64,000 bases of DNA from Opitutaceae bacterium. GTDB taxonomy: Bacteria; Verrucomicrobiota; Verrucomicrobiia; Opitutales; Opitutaceae. Position 1 is the stretch's first letter, and every line of letters begins with the position of its first letter. The stretch is taken from the NCBI GenBank assembly GCA_028284385.1, contig JANQRT010000003.1, positions 186,001 to 250,000 of the forward strand. Reading direction: 5' to 3'. Below the pieces are notes generated by a model that had not been told where the DNA came from, searched no databases, and was given only the letters and a program-made list of their open reading frames with translations. The translations under genes and the position numbers were made by a program. Below, in pieces: positions 46,865-55,914 of the stretch.

Positions 46865-47725
46865 ATGATTGTAAAACGCATTTCAACGGAGCGGATTCTC
46901 GAGAAGCTGAAGACTAAAGTTGGCAAACGAGAACCTATCATGATTTCCAGCGCTGGCAGCGGTCTGGTCGCCAAGCTGCTGGAAAAGGCGGGAGCCGATT
47001 GCATCAACACATTCTCAGGGGCTCGGCTGAGAGCCAATGGAATGGGTACGATGTCGATGATGTGGCCAATATTGGATTCCAATCGGCAAACGCTCGACTA
47101 CACGCGCGAGGACATCATGCCGGCATTGAATGGCGATGCATTCGTTTGCGCCTGTCTTAATGCGAACGATCCTCTTAAGGACATGCGAATGGTTTTGGAA
47201 GACTGCCAGCGAATGGGGGTCAATTCCGTATCCAATATTGGCCCTTCCGTTAGCTATGTAGACAAGGATAGCGAAATCTTTAGAGTGCTGCAGAGCGCGG
47301 GCATCACTCTCCAAAACGAAATCGATATGCTCAAGCTAGCCAAGGAAGAGATGAATATGGTGACGATCGGTCTGGCATTCACCATGGAGGATTCGCTCGA
47401 GCTGGTCGGCCAGGCCAAGCCGCATATTTTCTGTTATCATGCCGGGACGACGAAGGGCGGGCTCAGTGGCTATGATAAGGGAGCGACGATAGAAGAGACT
47501 GCTGCGGAGACAGAAGAGGTGTATCAGGCAGTACGCTCCTTGCACCCGGATGTCATACTCGTTGGACATGGAGCCGCCATGGAAAATCCGCCAGATGCTC
47601 AGTATATGTTGGACCATACTTCCGGGCATGGCTTTTGGACGGGCTCGTCGACGGAACGACTGCCTATAGAGCGAGCGGTATCCGCCGCGGCTTCGGAGTT
47701 TTCCGCGCTCACGTTTTCCAAATAG
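46865..47725 (+). CDS. TIM-barrel PEP-hydrolase-like protein (Tm-1 C-terminal half homologue)
   Basis: This 286-residue cytoplasmic protein matches the phosphoenolpyruvate hydrolase-like/TIM-barrel signal-transduction family. Blocks such as EPIMISSAGSGLVAKLLEKAGAD, DAFVCACLNANDP, CYHAGTTKGGLSGYDKG and DVILVGHGAAMENPPDA represent successive barrel strands with a glycine-rich phosphate-binding look. In plants the same domain is the C-terminal half of the virus-resistance protein Tm-1; here it is a separate gene 16 bp before the other half. The actual reaction is unknown. It is probably the first gene of a three-gene operon. Confidence 0.88.
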   Translation: MIVKRISTERILEKLKTKVGKREPIMISSAGSGLVAKLLEKAGADCINTFSGARLRANGMGTMSMMWPILDSNRQTLDYTREDIMPALNGDAFVCACLNANDPLKDMRMVLEDCQRMGVNSVSNIGPSVSYVDKDSEIFRVLQSAGITLQNEIDMLKLAKEEMNMVTIGLAFTMEDSLELVGQAKPHIFCYHAGTTKGGLSGYDKGATIEETAAETEEVYQAVRSLHPDVILVGHGAAMENPPDAQYMLDHTSGHGFWTGSSTERLPIERAVSAAASEFSALTFSK

Positions 47726-47741
47726 CGAAAGGAGAGCTGTC

Positions 47742-48986
47742 ATGGAAAAGCGTGTCGCGATACTGGCTACGATGGATACGAAAGGAACGGAGTGCCGTTT
47801 CTTGAGACAGGAAATCGAGAAACTAGGAGGACGCGCGTTTCTAATCGATATTGGCGTTGTTGGCGTGACGGATATCGAAGTCGACATCGACAAATCGACC
47901 GTTGCCGATGAAGGTGGTCGACCGCTAGACGATCTGTTGAGCAACCCGACACGTCAGGAAGCGTCGCAAGTGATGGTCAAAGGGGCGATCGCGCTCCTCA
48001 AGAAATTGATCGAGGAGAAGAGAATCCATTCGCTCATTAGCCTTGGCGGTACGCAAGGGACCAATGTCTGCTGCGAAATCATGCAAGACCTGCCTTATGG
48101 ATTTCCCAAGATCATGCTCTCTACTATGGCATCGGGTGATACTTCGAGTTTCGTGGGTATCAAAGATATCACTATGATGTTTTCGGTGAGTGACATCTTG
48201 GGATTGAATCCATTTTCAAGACGTATTCTGGCCAATGCGGCGGGAGCTGGCTACGGCATGGCTCAAGTGCCGCACTCCATAGATTTCGGAGGCGGGAAGC
48301 CGGTAATTGGCATTTCGAATCTTGGCGTGCTTACGCGCGGCACCATAAAAGCGATCGAATTGTTTGGGGAACGTGGATACGAAGTGATCGTTTTCCATGC
48401 AGTGGGCTCTGGCGGTCGCGCCATGGAGCGGATGATGCGAGACGGGATCATCGAGGCGGTATTTGATTTTGGTATGGGCGAGATCGCCGATGCCGTTCAC
48501 GAAGGCTTGCGGGCTGGAGATGATGATCGATTGACCGTGGCGGGAAAACTAGGACTTCCCCAAGTGGTGGTTCCGGGCGGCATCGACCATTTAGGTATTT
48601 GGGTGAACGAACCGAACTCCGTTCCTGAAAGGTATAAGGATCATATCTATTCGTTTCACAACCCGCACATTTTCGTACCGCGTACTAACGGAGGGGAAAT
48701 GGCTGAGATTATGAAGAGCGTTGCCCAAAGGCTGCAGTGGAGCAAGGAACGAACGGTCTTCCTGTTGCCGAAGAAAGGAGTGAGTAGCTACTCGGCTGAG
48801 GGTGGCGCCCTTTACGATCGCGATAGCGACGAGGTGTTTCATCAAGCGGTACGTGAATTGCTCCCACGGCATATCGAATTGATAGAGATGGACAACAATG
48901 CCGAGGACGAAGCGTTTGTACGGAAGGCGGTGGATACATTGATCGACTTGGTTGAAAGCAAGGGTAGCTCAGGGACTACGGCCTGA
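47742..48986 (+). CDS. UPF0261 / Tm-1-like ATP-binding protein
   Basis: This 414-residue protein is of the UPF0261/Tm-1-like family. MEKRVAILATMDTKGTE at the N-terminus and SLGGTQGTNVCCEIM, LSTMASGDTSSFVGIKDI and VPGGIDHLGIWVNEP are hallmark blocks. Plant Tm-1 uses this domain to bind a viral replicase; bacterial members have no proven reaction, though the fold binds ATP. A good ribosome site (AAAGGAGAG at about 47728-47736) precedes the ATG, unlike most genes here, suggesting strong translation. The adjacent TIM-barrel gene makes a split Tm-1. Confidence 0.9.
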   Translation: MEKRVAILATMDTKGTECRFLRQEIEKLGGRAFLIDIGVVGVTDIEVDIDKSTVADEGGRPLDDLLSNPTRQEASQVMVKGAIALLKKLIEEKRIHSLISLGGTQGTNVCCEIMQDLPYGFPKIMLSTMASGDTSSFVGIKDITMMFSVSDILGLNPFSRRILANAAGAGYGMAQVPHSIDFGGGKPVIGISNLGVLTRGTIKAIELFGERGYEVIVFHAVGSGGRAMERMMRDGIIEAVFDFGMGEIADAVHEGLRAGDDDRLTVAGKLGLPQVVVPGGIDHLGIWVNEPNSVPERYKDHIYSFHNPHIFVPRTNGGEMAEIMKSVAQRLQWSKERTVFLLPKKGVSSYSAEGGALYDRDSDEVFHQAVRELLPRHIELIEMDNNAEDEAFVRKAVDTLIDLVESKGSSGTTA

Positions 48987-48994
48987 ATCAGGTT

Positions 48995-51900
48995 ATGAGG
49001 AGCAGGAGGAATTCTATTAATTTCGTTGCGTATGCAGCCATGCTGCTCGCGATGCTATCGCCTTCTAGCTTTGGAAGCGATCATCTGTTTTTCGAAGCTG
49101 GCGAAGGGCCAGGGGCAGGAAAACATGTCGTATTCATTTCGGGAGATGAGGAGTATCGCTCGGAGGAAGCCATGCCCATGCTGGCTGGCATCGCCGCCCG
49201 TCATGGGTTTAAGAGTACGGTGCTCTTTTCTCTAGACGAAAACGGTATTGTAAATCCGGATATACAGTCGAGTTTAGCCCACTCGGAAGCGCTGGATTCC
49301 GCTGATGCGATTGTCATGGCGATTCGTTTTCGCAATTGGGACGATGTTGCGATGCAACGTTTCGAGGATGCCCTTTTACGAGGCGTTCCGATTATCGCTC
49401 TGCGAACATCCACCCACGCGTTCAAGTTTCCCTCCGACAGCAAATGGGCTAGGTATAGTTTTCGCGCTTCCGAAGAAACCGGTTGGAAAAACGGTTTCGG
49501 GAAAGAGATCCTGGGCGAAACTTGGGTAAGTCATCACGGGAAGCATAAAGTGGAGGGGACGCGATCCAAGGTCGAGTCGGCCAATAGTCGGCATCCCATA
49601 CTGAACGGAGTGGGGGAGATATTCGGGGATTCTGATGTATATACGGCGAATCCGCCAATCGAGAGCTCTACCATATTGCTTCGGGGCGAAGTAACGCAAA
49701 GCTTGGCTCCCGATTCTCCAGCTCTAAAGGGAAAAAAGAATAATCCCATGCAGCCGATTGCATGGACGCGAAAGTACCAAAATGAAGCGGGAAAAACCAA
49801 TCGCGTTTTTACGACCACCATGGGAGCGGCAACGGACTTGCTCGATGGGGATCTGCGCCGCTTGGTACTGAACGCGATCTATTGGGGGCTTGAACTGAAC
49901 GTTCCCCCCAAAGCTGATGTCGTCGTTGCTGAAAGCTATGACCCGACTATGTATGGATTTGGTGGATATAAAAAGGGGTTGAGACCGGTCGATTTTATCG
50001 TGGGAGACGCAATAGGCGATGGCCAGGCGAAAGCGGCCGAAAATCGCATCGAGATTAATGATGGGGAGCGAATTGTCATAGTGGGAAATGGACTGGGATC
50101 GCGCATGACCGCCTTTGGCTACTTTGAAACCGAGATGCACCTTCGAAAGCCACAAAGCCAATTGGTCGTTAGGAATATGTGCGACGAGGGCAATACGCCT
50201 AGTTTTCGTCCGCATTCAAGTCGCTCGTACCAGCTGGGATTTCCAGGAGCGGAGAATTTTCATGAACCTTATACGGGTGGCAATCTAGCCGAAGGTATTG
50301 GTCATTTCCCTACAGAAGAAGAATGGCTTTCTGATTTGAAGCCAGATACGATCATCGCGTTTTTCGGATTCAGCGAATCATTCATCGGTTTGCTTGGGAT
50401 TTCTCATTTCGAAGCGGAGCTAGACGCCTTTTTGAAGCGAACTTCCCAAACGGCTTATAACGCGGTGGCCCCGCCTCAGGTTGTCTTGATATCTCCCATT
50501 GCGGTGGAGGATCGTTCGGGCGAGTTGGATGTTCCTAATGGAGAGGAAAGGAATGCCGCGCTCGTTCGCTACGTAGAGGCGATGAAGAAGGTTGCGGGAA
50601 ACAACGATGTCCTATTCGTGAACGTATTCGATCCATCGAGACGCTGGTATCAAAAGAGCAAGGACCCGCTAACCAACGACGGGACTTTTCTCAATGAGCT
50701 GGGGTATCGGAAATTGGGCGCCTATCTGGCGGATGTTCTTGCGGGCCCGGCCAAAGCCGAATCAACGGGGCAACGCGAGAGGGTTCGCCGAGCCGTATTG
50801 GATAAGGATTGGTTTTGGCTAAATGACTTCAAAATTCCAAACGGCGTACATGCCTATGGGCAGCGTTTCGATCCATTTGGACCTGAAAACTATCCGGACG
50901 AGGTAAGAAAGACTCGCGAGATGACGACGAATCGTGATCGAGCGATTTGGGCGTTATTGGCAGGGACTGAACTTGATTTGCAGGCGTTGGATGCCGAGAC
51001 GCATCGCTTGCCGCCGGTACCGACTAACTACAAGATTGGCGAACGCGGTGGCTTGAATATGTTGTACGGCTCGGATGCTCTGGATAGCTTGACAGTGCCA
51101 GATGGATACAAGGTCGATCAATGGGCGAGTGAGCAGGAATTCCCCGATCTCGCGAATCCCGTGCAACTCTCTTTCGATGGGCAGGGTAGGTTGTGGGTCG
51201 CCGTGATGCCTAGCTATCCTCACTACCGACCAGGCGACTCGCGCCCAAATGATAAGCTATTGATCTTGGAGGACACCGACAATGATGGGCAGGCGGATAA
51301 GCAAAGCGTATGGGCTGACGGATTGCATCTGCCATTAGGCTTTGAGATCGCTGCGGAGGGGGTCTATGTATCGCAAGAGAGGAGTCTAGTGTTGCTGAAG
51401 GACACCAATGGTGATGGAAAGGCGGATACGAAGGAAATCACTATGAGCGGTTTCGACGATCACGATACCCATCATGCGATTGGAGCGTTTTGCGCCGATC
51501 CTTCTGGAGCGATTTTTCTGAGCGAAGGCCTTTTTCTGAGGAGTCACATCGAAACAGCCTATGGTACTGTGCGGGGATCGAATGGCGGTTTCTATCGCTA
51601 TACGCCTCAGAGAAGACATTTGGATCGAATCGCCCAACTGCGGATACCGAATCCATGGGGAGTGGCATTCGACGACTGGGGACAGCCCTTCTTCTTGCAT
51701 ACGTCGAATACGAGGGTCGAGTGGATGTTGCCGGGCACGGTGTATTCAAAGTATGGCTATGCAGCGCCTAGAGGCCACGACCTTATTGAGAAAGGGCACC
51801 GTGTTCGTCCAACTGCGGGATTGGAATTTCTTTATAGCCGCCACTTTCCGGATGAAGTTCAAGGGGATTTGCTGCTTTGCAACACTATAGGATTTCGAGG

Positions 51901-53140
51901 AATCAAGCAGCATCGAGTGATGGACGAGGGTACTGGATACAAAACGACTCACCGGCAGGATCTGTTGAAGTCGAGCGATCCAAATTTCAGACCTGTGGAC
52001 TTGGAGGTCGCTCCCGATGGTTCGTTGTATGTAGTCGATTGGTACAATCCGCTTATCGGGCATATGCAACACAATGCCCGCGATCCCAATCGCGATCATG
52101 CCCATGGACGCATTTACCGAATCACCTACCCAAGCCGTTCACTGGTTGCTCCTATGCGAATCGAGGGAGCGAGTATCGAGCAACTGCTCGAGAATACTAA
52201 GAGTTACGAGTATCGTGGCCGGCATCGAAATCGTCGGGAATTGCGTGGGCGTGATCCGGATGCGGTCGTGAGCGCCCTTAGCGATTGGATACAGGAGATC
52301 GATTTTTCCCAGCCCGAGACTGAGCGTCTGGCGCTTGAAGCGCTATGGATTAGCTGGGGCGCCAATCGAATCGACGAGTCGCTATTGCTACGATTGCTTG
52401 AGTCCGAGGATTATCGTATTCGGGCGGCGGCGGTATATGCGCTGCGCTTTAATGAGGGCCGCGTTGAGGATTTCGATGGATTGCTTCGGACGGCTCTGGA
52501 TGACCCTCACGGGCGCGTTCGTCTATCTGCCATGACTGCTGCTTCCTGGCTGGGAGAGGAGAGGGGGCTCGCTTTGCTTGAAGGCATTGAGGGAAACCCG
52601 GGACTGTTGGATGAATGGTCAAAAGAAGTGTACCGCTATACGATTGCCCAATTAAACGACCTTCCTTTTGAGGAGAAGAGTGATTCAAGTATTCCCGTGG
52701 CCGAGCTCGAAGGGTCTCAGCTGGAGTCATTCCAGCGTGGATACGAAATTTACGGACGAGAAGGGCACTGCGCGACCTGTCATCAAGAGGATGGCAAGGG
52801 GTTGCCTTCATCGGGTTTTCCCAGTCTGCAGAATAGTCCGTGGGTGACTCAAAGCCCAGAGCGCCTCGTCAAACTCACTTTGAACGGCTTGCATGGGCCC
52901 ATGGAAGTCAATGGCGAGACGCTTCCTGGTTTAACGCCAATGACCCCTTTCAGGGGTATTTTGAATGATCAGGAAGTGGCTGATGTGCTAACGTACGTCC
53001 GAAACGCTTTCGACAATAGAGCTCCAGCCATAGAATCGGACCAAGTAGCTAGAGTGCGTTCGGAAACTGCCGACAAAGTGGGCTTCTATTCGCCAGCCGA
53101 GTTGCTGGAAATCCATCCTCATGAGGGTGACGGCAACTAA
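48995..53140 (+). CDS. ThuA / SGNH hydrolase / PVC-type dehydrogenase / cytochrome c giant fusion
   Basis: This 1381-residue secreted protein (signal peptide 1-27) has, in order: a ThuA-like glutamine-amidotransferase fold (about 42-300; KHVVFISGDEEYRSEEAMPML); an SGNH-hydrolase-like domain (about 355-590; IVIVGNGLGSRM, VNDGTFLNELGY-like end); a PVC-type membrane-bound dehydrogenase propeller (about 700-1040; LSFDGQGRLWVAVMP, LEDTDNDGQADK); HEAT-like repeats (about 1110-1210); and a class I cytochrome c domain with C1259-A-T-C-H and a later methionine-rich segment. The SGNH nucleophile position reads G-N-G, not G-D-S, so that domain may be non-catalytic. Expected role is periplasmic sugar oxidation with electrons to haem. 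It lies 8 bp after the Tm-1-like gene. Confidence 0.88.
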   Translation: MRSRRNSINFVAYAAMLLAMLSPSSFGSDHLFFEAGEGPGAGKHVVFISGDEEYRSEEAMPMLAGIAARHGFKSTVLFSLDENGIVNPDIQSSLAHSEALDSADAIVMAIRFRNWDDVAMQRFEDALLRGVPIIALRTSTHAFKFPSDSKWARYSFRASEETGWKNGFGKEILGETWVSHHGKHKVEGTRSKVESANSRHPILNGVGEIFGDSDVYTANPPIESSTILLRGEVTQSLAPDSPALKGKKNNPMQPIAWTRKYQNEAGKTNRVFTTTMGAATDLLDGDLRRLVLNAIYWGLELNVPPKADVVVAESYDPTMYGFGGYKKGLRPVDFIVGDAIGDGQAKAAENRIEINDGERIVIVGNGLGSRMTAFGYFETEMHLRKPQSQLVVRNMCDEGNTPSFRPHSSRSYQLGFPGAENFHEPYTGGNLAEGIGHFPTEEEWLSDLKPDTIIAFFGFSESFIGLLGISHFEAELDAFLKRTSQTAYNAVAPPQVVLISPIAVEDRSGELDVPNGEERNAALVRYVEAMKKVAGNNDVLFVNVFDPSRRWYQKSKDPLTNDGTFLNELGYRKLGAYLADVLAGPAKAESTGQRERVRRAVLDKDWFWLNDFKIPNGVHAYGQRFDPFGPENYPDEVRKTREMTTNRDRAIWALLAGTELDLQALDAETHRLPPVPTNYKIGERGGLNMLYGSDALDSLTVPDGYKVDQWASEQEFPDLANPVQLSFDGQGRLWVAVMPSYPHYRPGDSRPNDKLLILEDTDNDGQADKQSVWADGLHLPLGFEIAAEGVYVSQERSLVLLKDTNGDGKADTKEITMSGFDDHDTHHAIGAFCADPSGAIFLSEGLFLRSHIETAYGTVRGSNGGFYRYTPQRRHLDRIAQLRIPNPWGVAFDDWGQPFFLHTSNTRVEWMLPGTVYSKYGYAAPRGHDLIEKGHRVRPTAGLEFLYSRHFPDEVQGDLLLCNTIGFRGIKQHRVMDEGTGYKTTHRQDLLKSSDPNFRPVDLEVAPDGSLYVVDWYNPLIGHMQHNARDPNRDHAHGRIYRITYPSRSLVAPMRIEGASIEQLLENTKSYEYRGRHRNRRELRGRDPDAVVSALSDWIQEIDFSQPETERLALEALWISWGANRIDESLLLRLLESEDYRIRAAAVYALRFNEGRVEDFDGLLRTALDDPHGRVRLSAMTAASWLGEERGLALLEGIEGNPGLLDEWSKEVYRYTIAQLNDLPFEEKSDSSIPVAELEGSQLESFQRGYEIYGREGHCATCHQEDGKGLPSSGFPSLQNSPWVTQSPERLVKLTLNGLHGPMEVNGETLPGLTPMTPFRGILNDQEVADVLTYVRNAFDNRAPAIESDQVARVRSETADKVGFYSPAELLEIHPHEGDGN

Positions 53141-53271
53141 TTCACCATAGATAGCCGCTTACTCACCCGGTAAAGAATAACTGTATACGGTTGATAACCG
53201 GTTTCGACGCGTTCTCGGTTGTATCCGTAAAAGAGCTTTTTCATATATGGTGATGCTAAATCAATATCTGC

Positions 53272-53572
53272 CTACTGCTGTCTCAAGAATTCCCCTACAG
53301 CCTTCAGAATCGGATCGAGATTGTTGGTGTAGACCACTTGCGGCTCCCCATTTGACGAAGTTTGCGCTCCTGCGCTTTCCGAATCAGGCTGCAACGCAGA
53401 AATCTCGGCAAGGCTTGGTTTCCGGATATCGGCTTTCTTGCATTACTTATCCATTGTTTTATCTGTGCCCATCCGAGGAATCCGTGGTTGCAAAGATTTT
53501 CTCAGGTTTATTAGCGAAGGTTGTCTTCCCAGCCCCATTCGGCCCACCTAACACGATCACCGTCTTACCCAT
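53272..53572 (-). pseudogene. Decayed P-loop (zeta-toxin-like) gene fragment
   Basis: From the ATG complementary to 53570-53572 the minus strand reads MGKTVIVLGGPNGAGKTTFA, a Walker A motif in the setting typical of zeta-toxin-like kinases, but it stops after 37 residues within a repeat-like stretch (53461-53491). Further along the same strand an open tail reads RKPSLAEISALQP and ends NNLDPILKAVGEFLRQQ at 53272-53274. The two parts are in different frames and too close for an intact domain, so most of the gene is gone. That both parts derive from one gene is inference. Confidence 0.45.
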
Positions 53573-53887
53573 ATTTACTGAACATCATCGATCTCTCATT
53601 CGAGTTAATCAACGCCATTTAAACCAAGAAACGCCGCCTTTCGACCCGTTCGCTAGATTCGGAGTGAGCAGGACCATTATCCAGATTTGCTACCACAAGC
53701 TGTACGTCTCAAAAACCTTAAACCCATAACCTGGAAACCATCCTGAGCTATAGCGTACCGAGATCGAAGACCGATTTGTGTCGGCGGAGCTGTTGAGCGA
53801 AGACGGACACCTCAAGGAGCATCGCGAATTCCGATTGTAGCGACATCCTCATGACAGGAAAAAGTCTCCTCAAAAGCGAGATGATGG
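53573..53887. other. Gene-poor stretch with repeat and possible debris
   Basis: No intact gene is supported. It includes one copy of a 19-bp dispersed repeat (53625-53643). A plus-strand fragment near 53760-53838 (EDRFVSAELLSEDGHLKEH) looks protein-like but has no start and no known family. Confidence 0.45.
53625..53643. repeat. Dispersed 19-bp repeat, copy 1
   Basis: CAAGAAACGCCGCCTTTCG occurs identically here and at 54509-54527, with a degenerate third copy near 59184-59199. All are outside genes. Confidence 0.65.
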
Positions 53888-54187
53888 TTAAGCCCTCTTT
53901 CCTCGCTCTATCCAATAATGTGGTTTTCTGCTCGTATGGGCAAAGGCTAGAATCCAGATCGTTTTCTCGCGAACAACATATGGAATAAAATAAGGAAAAG
54001 TCTTGAAGTTCGCCCTTCGGTAGCCAACCGAGCGAATACGGAGTGTTTCAGGGTTGTTTTGTATCCATCGAACAATCGCATTCGCCTCGTCACGAAACCG
54101 CGTGCCCAGGCCATCCAAGAGCTCCTCATAATAATCCACAGCCTCGTGAAGCTCAAGAATCGCCTCATCGAGGATAACTGTCTTCAT
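53888..54187 (-). CDS. RelE/ParE-family toxin
   Basis: This 99-residue protein matches the RelE/ParE superfamily: V-I-L-D-E-A-I-L-E-L-H-E-A at the N-terminus, the helical DYYEELLDGLGTRFRDEANAI, then the sheet with RANFKTFPYFIPYVVREKTIWILAFAHTSRKPHYW. ParE members poison gyrase, RelE members cleave ribosomal mRNA; the sequence alone fits the plasmid-stabilisation (ParE-like) branch better. It overlaps the antitoxin by 4 bp, antitoxin first, the usual type II toxin-antitoxin order. Confidence 0.88.
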   Translation of the reverse strand: MKTVILDEAILELHEAVDYYEELLDGLGTRFRDEANAIVRWIQNNPETLRIRSVGYRRANFKTFPYFIPYVVREKTIWILAFAHTSRKPHYWIERGKRA

Positions 54188-54417
54188 GAAGCTAGTTTGC
54201 TATCGATCTCCTTGAGAACGTCTTCCCAATCCTTGCCCTTCGCCTCCCCGGCATCTATAGCTTGAATCCGCTTTGCGATTTCGTCTTCCCAAGCTCGGTC
54301 CACCGCCTCATTCGGCTCGGATTTGAAGCCAGTGGCTCCCAAGATAGTGCGAACGAGACTAAGGCGTTGATCTCTCGGCAATTCCATTGCCGCCCGCGTG
54401 ACTTTGGAAAGTTCCAT
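54184..54417 (-). CDS. Antitoxin, addiction-module component family
   Basis: This 77-residue protein belongs to the putative addiction module component (Unstab_antitox) family. It is helical with the typical A-x-E-L-P-x-x-x-R-x-x-L-V block near residues 11-23 and the diagnostic W-E-D-E-I-A-K-R segment (VDRAWEDEIAKRIQAIDAGEAKG). It precedes the ParE-like toxin and overlaps it by 4 bp, so translation is coupled. It should neutralise the toxin; self-repression of the pair is usual but no operator was defined here. Confidence 0.86.
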   Translation of the reverse strand: MELSKVTRAAMELPRDQRLSLVRTILGATGFKSEPNEAVDRAWEDEIAKRIQAIDAGEAKGKDWEDVLKEIDSKLAS

Positions 54418-54508
54418 AGCGATTAAGGCTGATCTGTTAGCTCAAAAAGTCGAGACTCCAGTCTCATTGATTGTGTTTGTTTTACGATATCTTCCTGATG
54501 AAATAAAT

Positions 54509-54527
54509 CAAGAAACGCCGCCTTTCG
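54509..54527. repeat. Dispersed 19-bp repeat, copy 2
   Basis: Identical to 53625-53643; together the two copies bracket the toxin-antitoxin pair in direct orientation, about 880 bp apart. Confidence 0.65.
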
Positions 54528-54577
54528 CCTTCGTTCTCCAACGCTCCGTGACTCCGTGGTGAACACCCGCTCGCCTC

Positions 54578-54608
54578 TTCAATCGATTCGGGCATCGAAA
54601 CGATTGAA
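54578..54608. repeat. Inverted repeat upstream of the efflux operon
   Basis: TTCAATCGATTCG and CGAAACGATTGAA form 13-base arms with one mismatch around GGCAT. It lies 70 bp before the efflux adaptor start and between divergent transcripts, fitting an operator or attenuator hairpin. Confidence 0.5.
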
Positions 54609-54678
54609 TTTTCTGTATCGAATCGACACTGTGTTTTCTGACGGATGCTTGGCATCTGCTCTACTCTACTGTCATCCA

Positions 54679-55896
54679 ATGCTAAGATTCATTCCTCCCA
54701 TAGCCGTTCTCGGCGTCGCTGCTGCGATTTGCTACGTGATTTTCGTCACCGAGCCAGAGCCCAGGAAGATGCCTATTCGGGAGAATTTGCCGGAGGTCAC
54801 CATCCAGAGACTGCAGCCGGTCGACTATCAAGTCCTCCTCAAATCCCAGGGCACCGTCAATGCCCGTACCGAGAGCACTCTCGTTTCGGAGGTACGCGGA
54901 AAGGTCACTTCCATTTTTCCCGCCTTTCGAGCGGGCGGTTTTTTTGAAGAAGGCGAAGTGCTGCTCGAAATCGATCCGCGGGACTATCAACTCGCCGTTA
55001 CCATCGCTGAAGCGGCTCTCGCTCGAGCAAGGCTGGCCCTGGCCGAAGAAGAAGCCCGGGCCTATCAAGCCAAGATCGATTGGGAGCGCATGAACCCCAA
55101 TGAAACCGCTACCGACCTCGTGCTTCGCCAACCACAGCTCAACGAGGCCAAAGCCAATGTCGCCGCCGCCATCGCCCAGCTGGAAAACGCCCGACTCGAT
55201 CTCGAGCGCACGCGCATCGCCGCTCCTTACGCCGGACGGGTCCTTTCCAAAAATGCCGACGTCGGGCAATTCGTTTCGCCGGGCAACAATCTGGCCAGCA
55301 TCTACGCCGTCGACTACGCGGAGATCCGCCTCCCGCTCAATGAGCGCCAGCTTTCCTTCTTCCAGATCCCTGAGATTTATCGCGACTCCAATCCCCAAGC
55401 GGAAAACCAGCCACCGGTTATCCTGACTTACAGCCAGGGAAATCAATCCTACCAATGGCCTGCTCGCATCGTGCGCTCCGAGGGCGCTTTCGACACCCGC
55501 TCCCGTCAGCTCTTCGTCATCGCTCAGGTCGACAATCCCTACATCAAGCAAGCCGACAATCGCCCTCCGCTGAAAGTCGGCTCTTTCGTGCAAGCCGAGA
55601 TCCAAGGCGACCTGCTCAAGGACGTGTTTGTCATTCCTCGAGAGCTATATCGAAAAAACGAATACATCGTAATGATTCGACCGGACGACACGCTCGAGCG
55701 TCGAGAAATCGTTCCTCTCTGGGCCGACGATGAAAATCTCATCGCTCGCGAGGGCTTCAAGGCTGGCGACCGTGTCTGCCTCACTCCACTGCGCTTCCCG
55801 TCCGACGGCATGAAAGTCAAGGTAGTGGGTTATCAACCACCGGCCGTATCGGACGAGGTTCTCTCAACCGCCACTCCTCCCCACGCCGACAGCTAA
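54679..55896 (+). CDS. RND efflux periplasmic adaptor (membrane fusion protein)
   Basis: The ATG at 54679 starts an N-terminal membrane anchor (MLRFIPPIAVLGVAAAICYV); an upstream in-frame ATG would give an unlikely leader. The 405-residue protein is an HlyD/AcrA-type adaptor: barrel-sandwich/lipoyl halves (TVNARTESTLVSEVRGKV and RIAAPYAGRVLSKNADVGQFVSPG), a coiled-coil hairpin rich in alanine and glutamate (about 105-175), then beta-barrel and membrane-proximal domains. It lies 18 bp before the pump gene, with which it should form the inner part of a tripartite exporter. No outer-membrane channel gene is seen here. Confidence 0.93.
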   Translation: MLRFIPPIAVLGVAAAICYVIFVTEPEPRKMPIRENLPEVTIQRLQPVDYQVLLKSQGTVNARTESTLVSEVRGKVTSIFPAFRAGGFFEEGEVLLEIDPRDYQLAVTIAEAALARARLALAEEEARAYQAKIDWERMNPNETATDLVLRQPQLNEAKANVAAAIAQLENARLDLERTRIAAPYAGRVLSKNADVGQFVSPGNNLASIYAVDYAEIRLPLNERQLSFFQIPEIYRDSNPQAENQPPVILTYSQGNQSYQWPARIVRSEGAFDTRSRQLFVIAQVDNPYIKQADNRPPLKVGSFVQAEIQGDLLKDVFVIPRELYRKNEYIVMIRPDDTLERREIVPLWADDENLIAREGFKAGDRVCLTPLRFPSDGMKVKVVGYQPPAVSDEVLSTATPPHADS

Positions 55897-55914
55897 GCAA
55901 GCCACCCGCCTATC

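Noticed and set aside
53137..53244. A 35-residue minus-strand frame starting MKKLFYGYNRERVETGYQPY
   Set aside because: Protein-like in feel and an ATG is present, but there is no ribosome site, it overlaps the stop of the giant gene and it matches no family I know.
53247..53729. A 160-residue plus-strand frame over the toxin debris
   Set aside because: The strand opposite carries the P-loop fragment; this frame is its shadow and has no domain.
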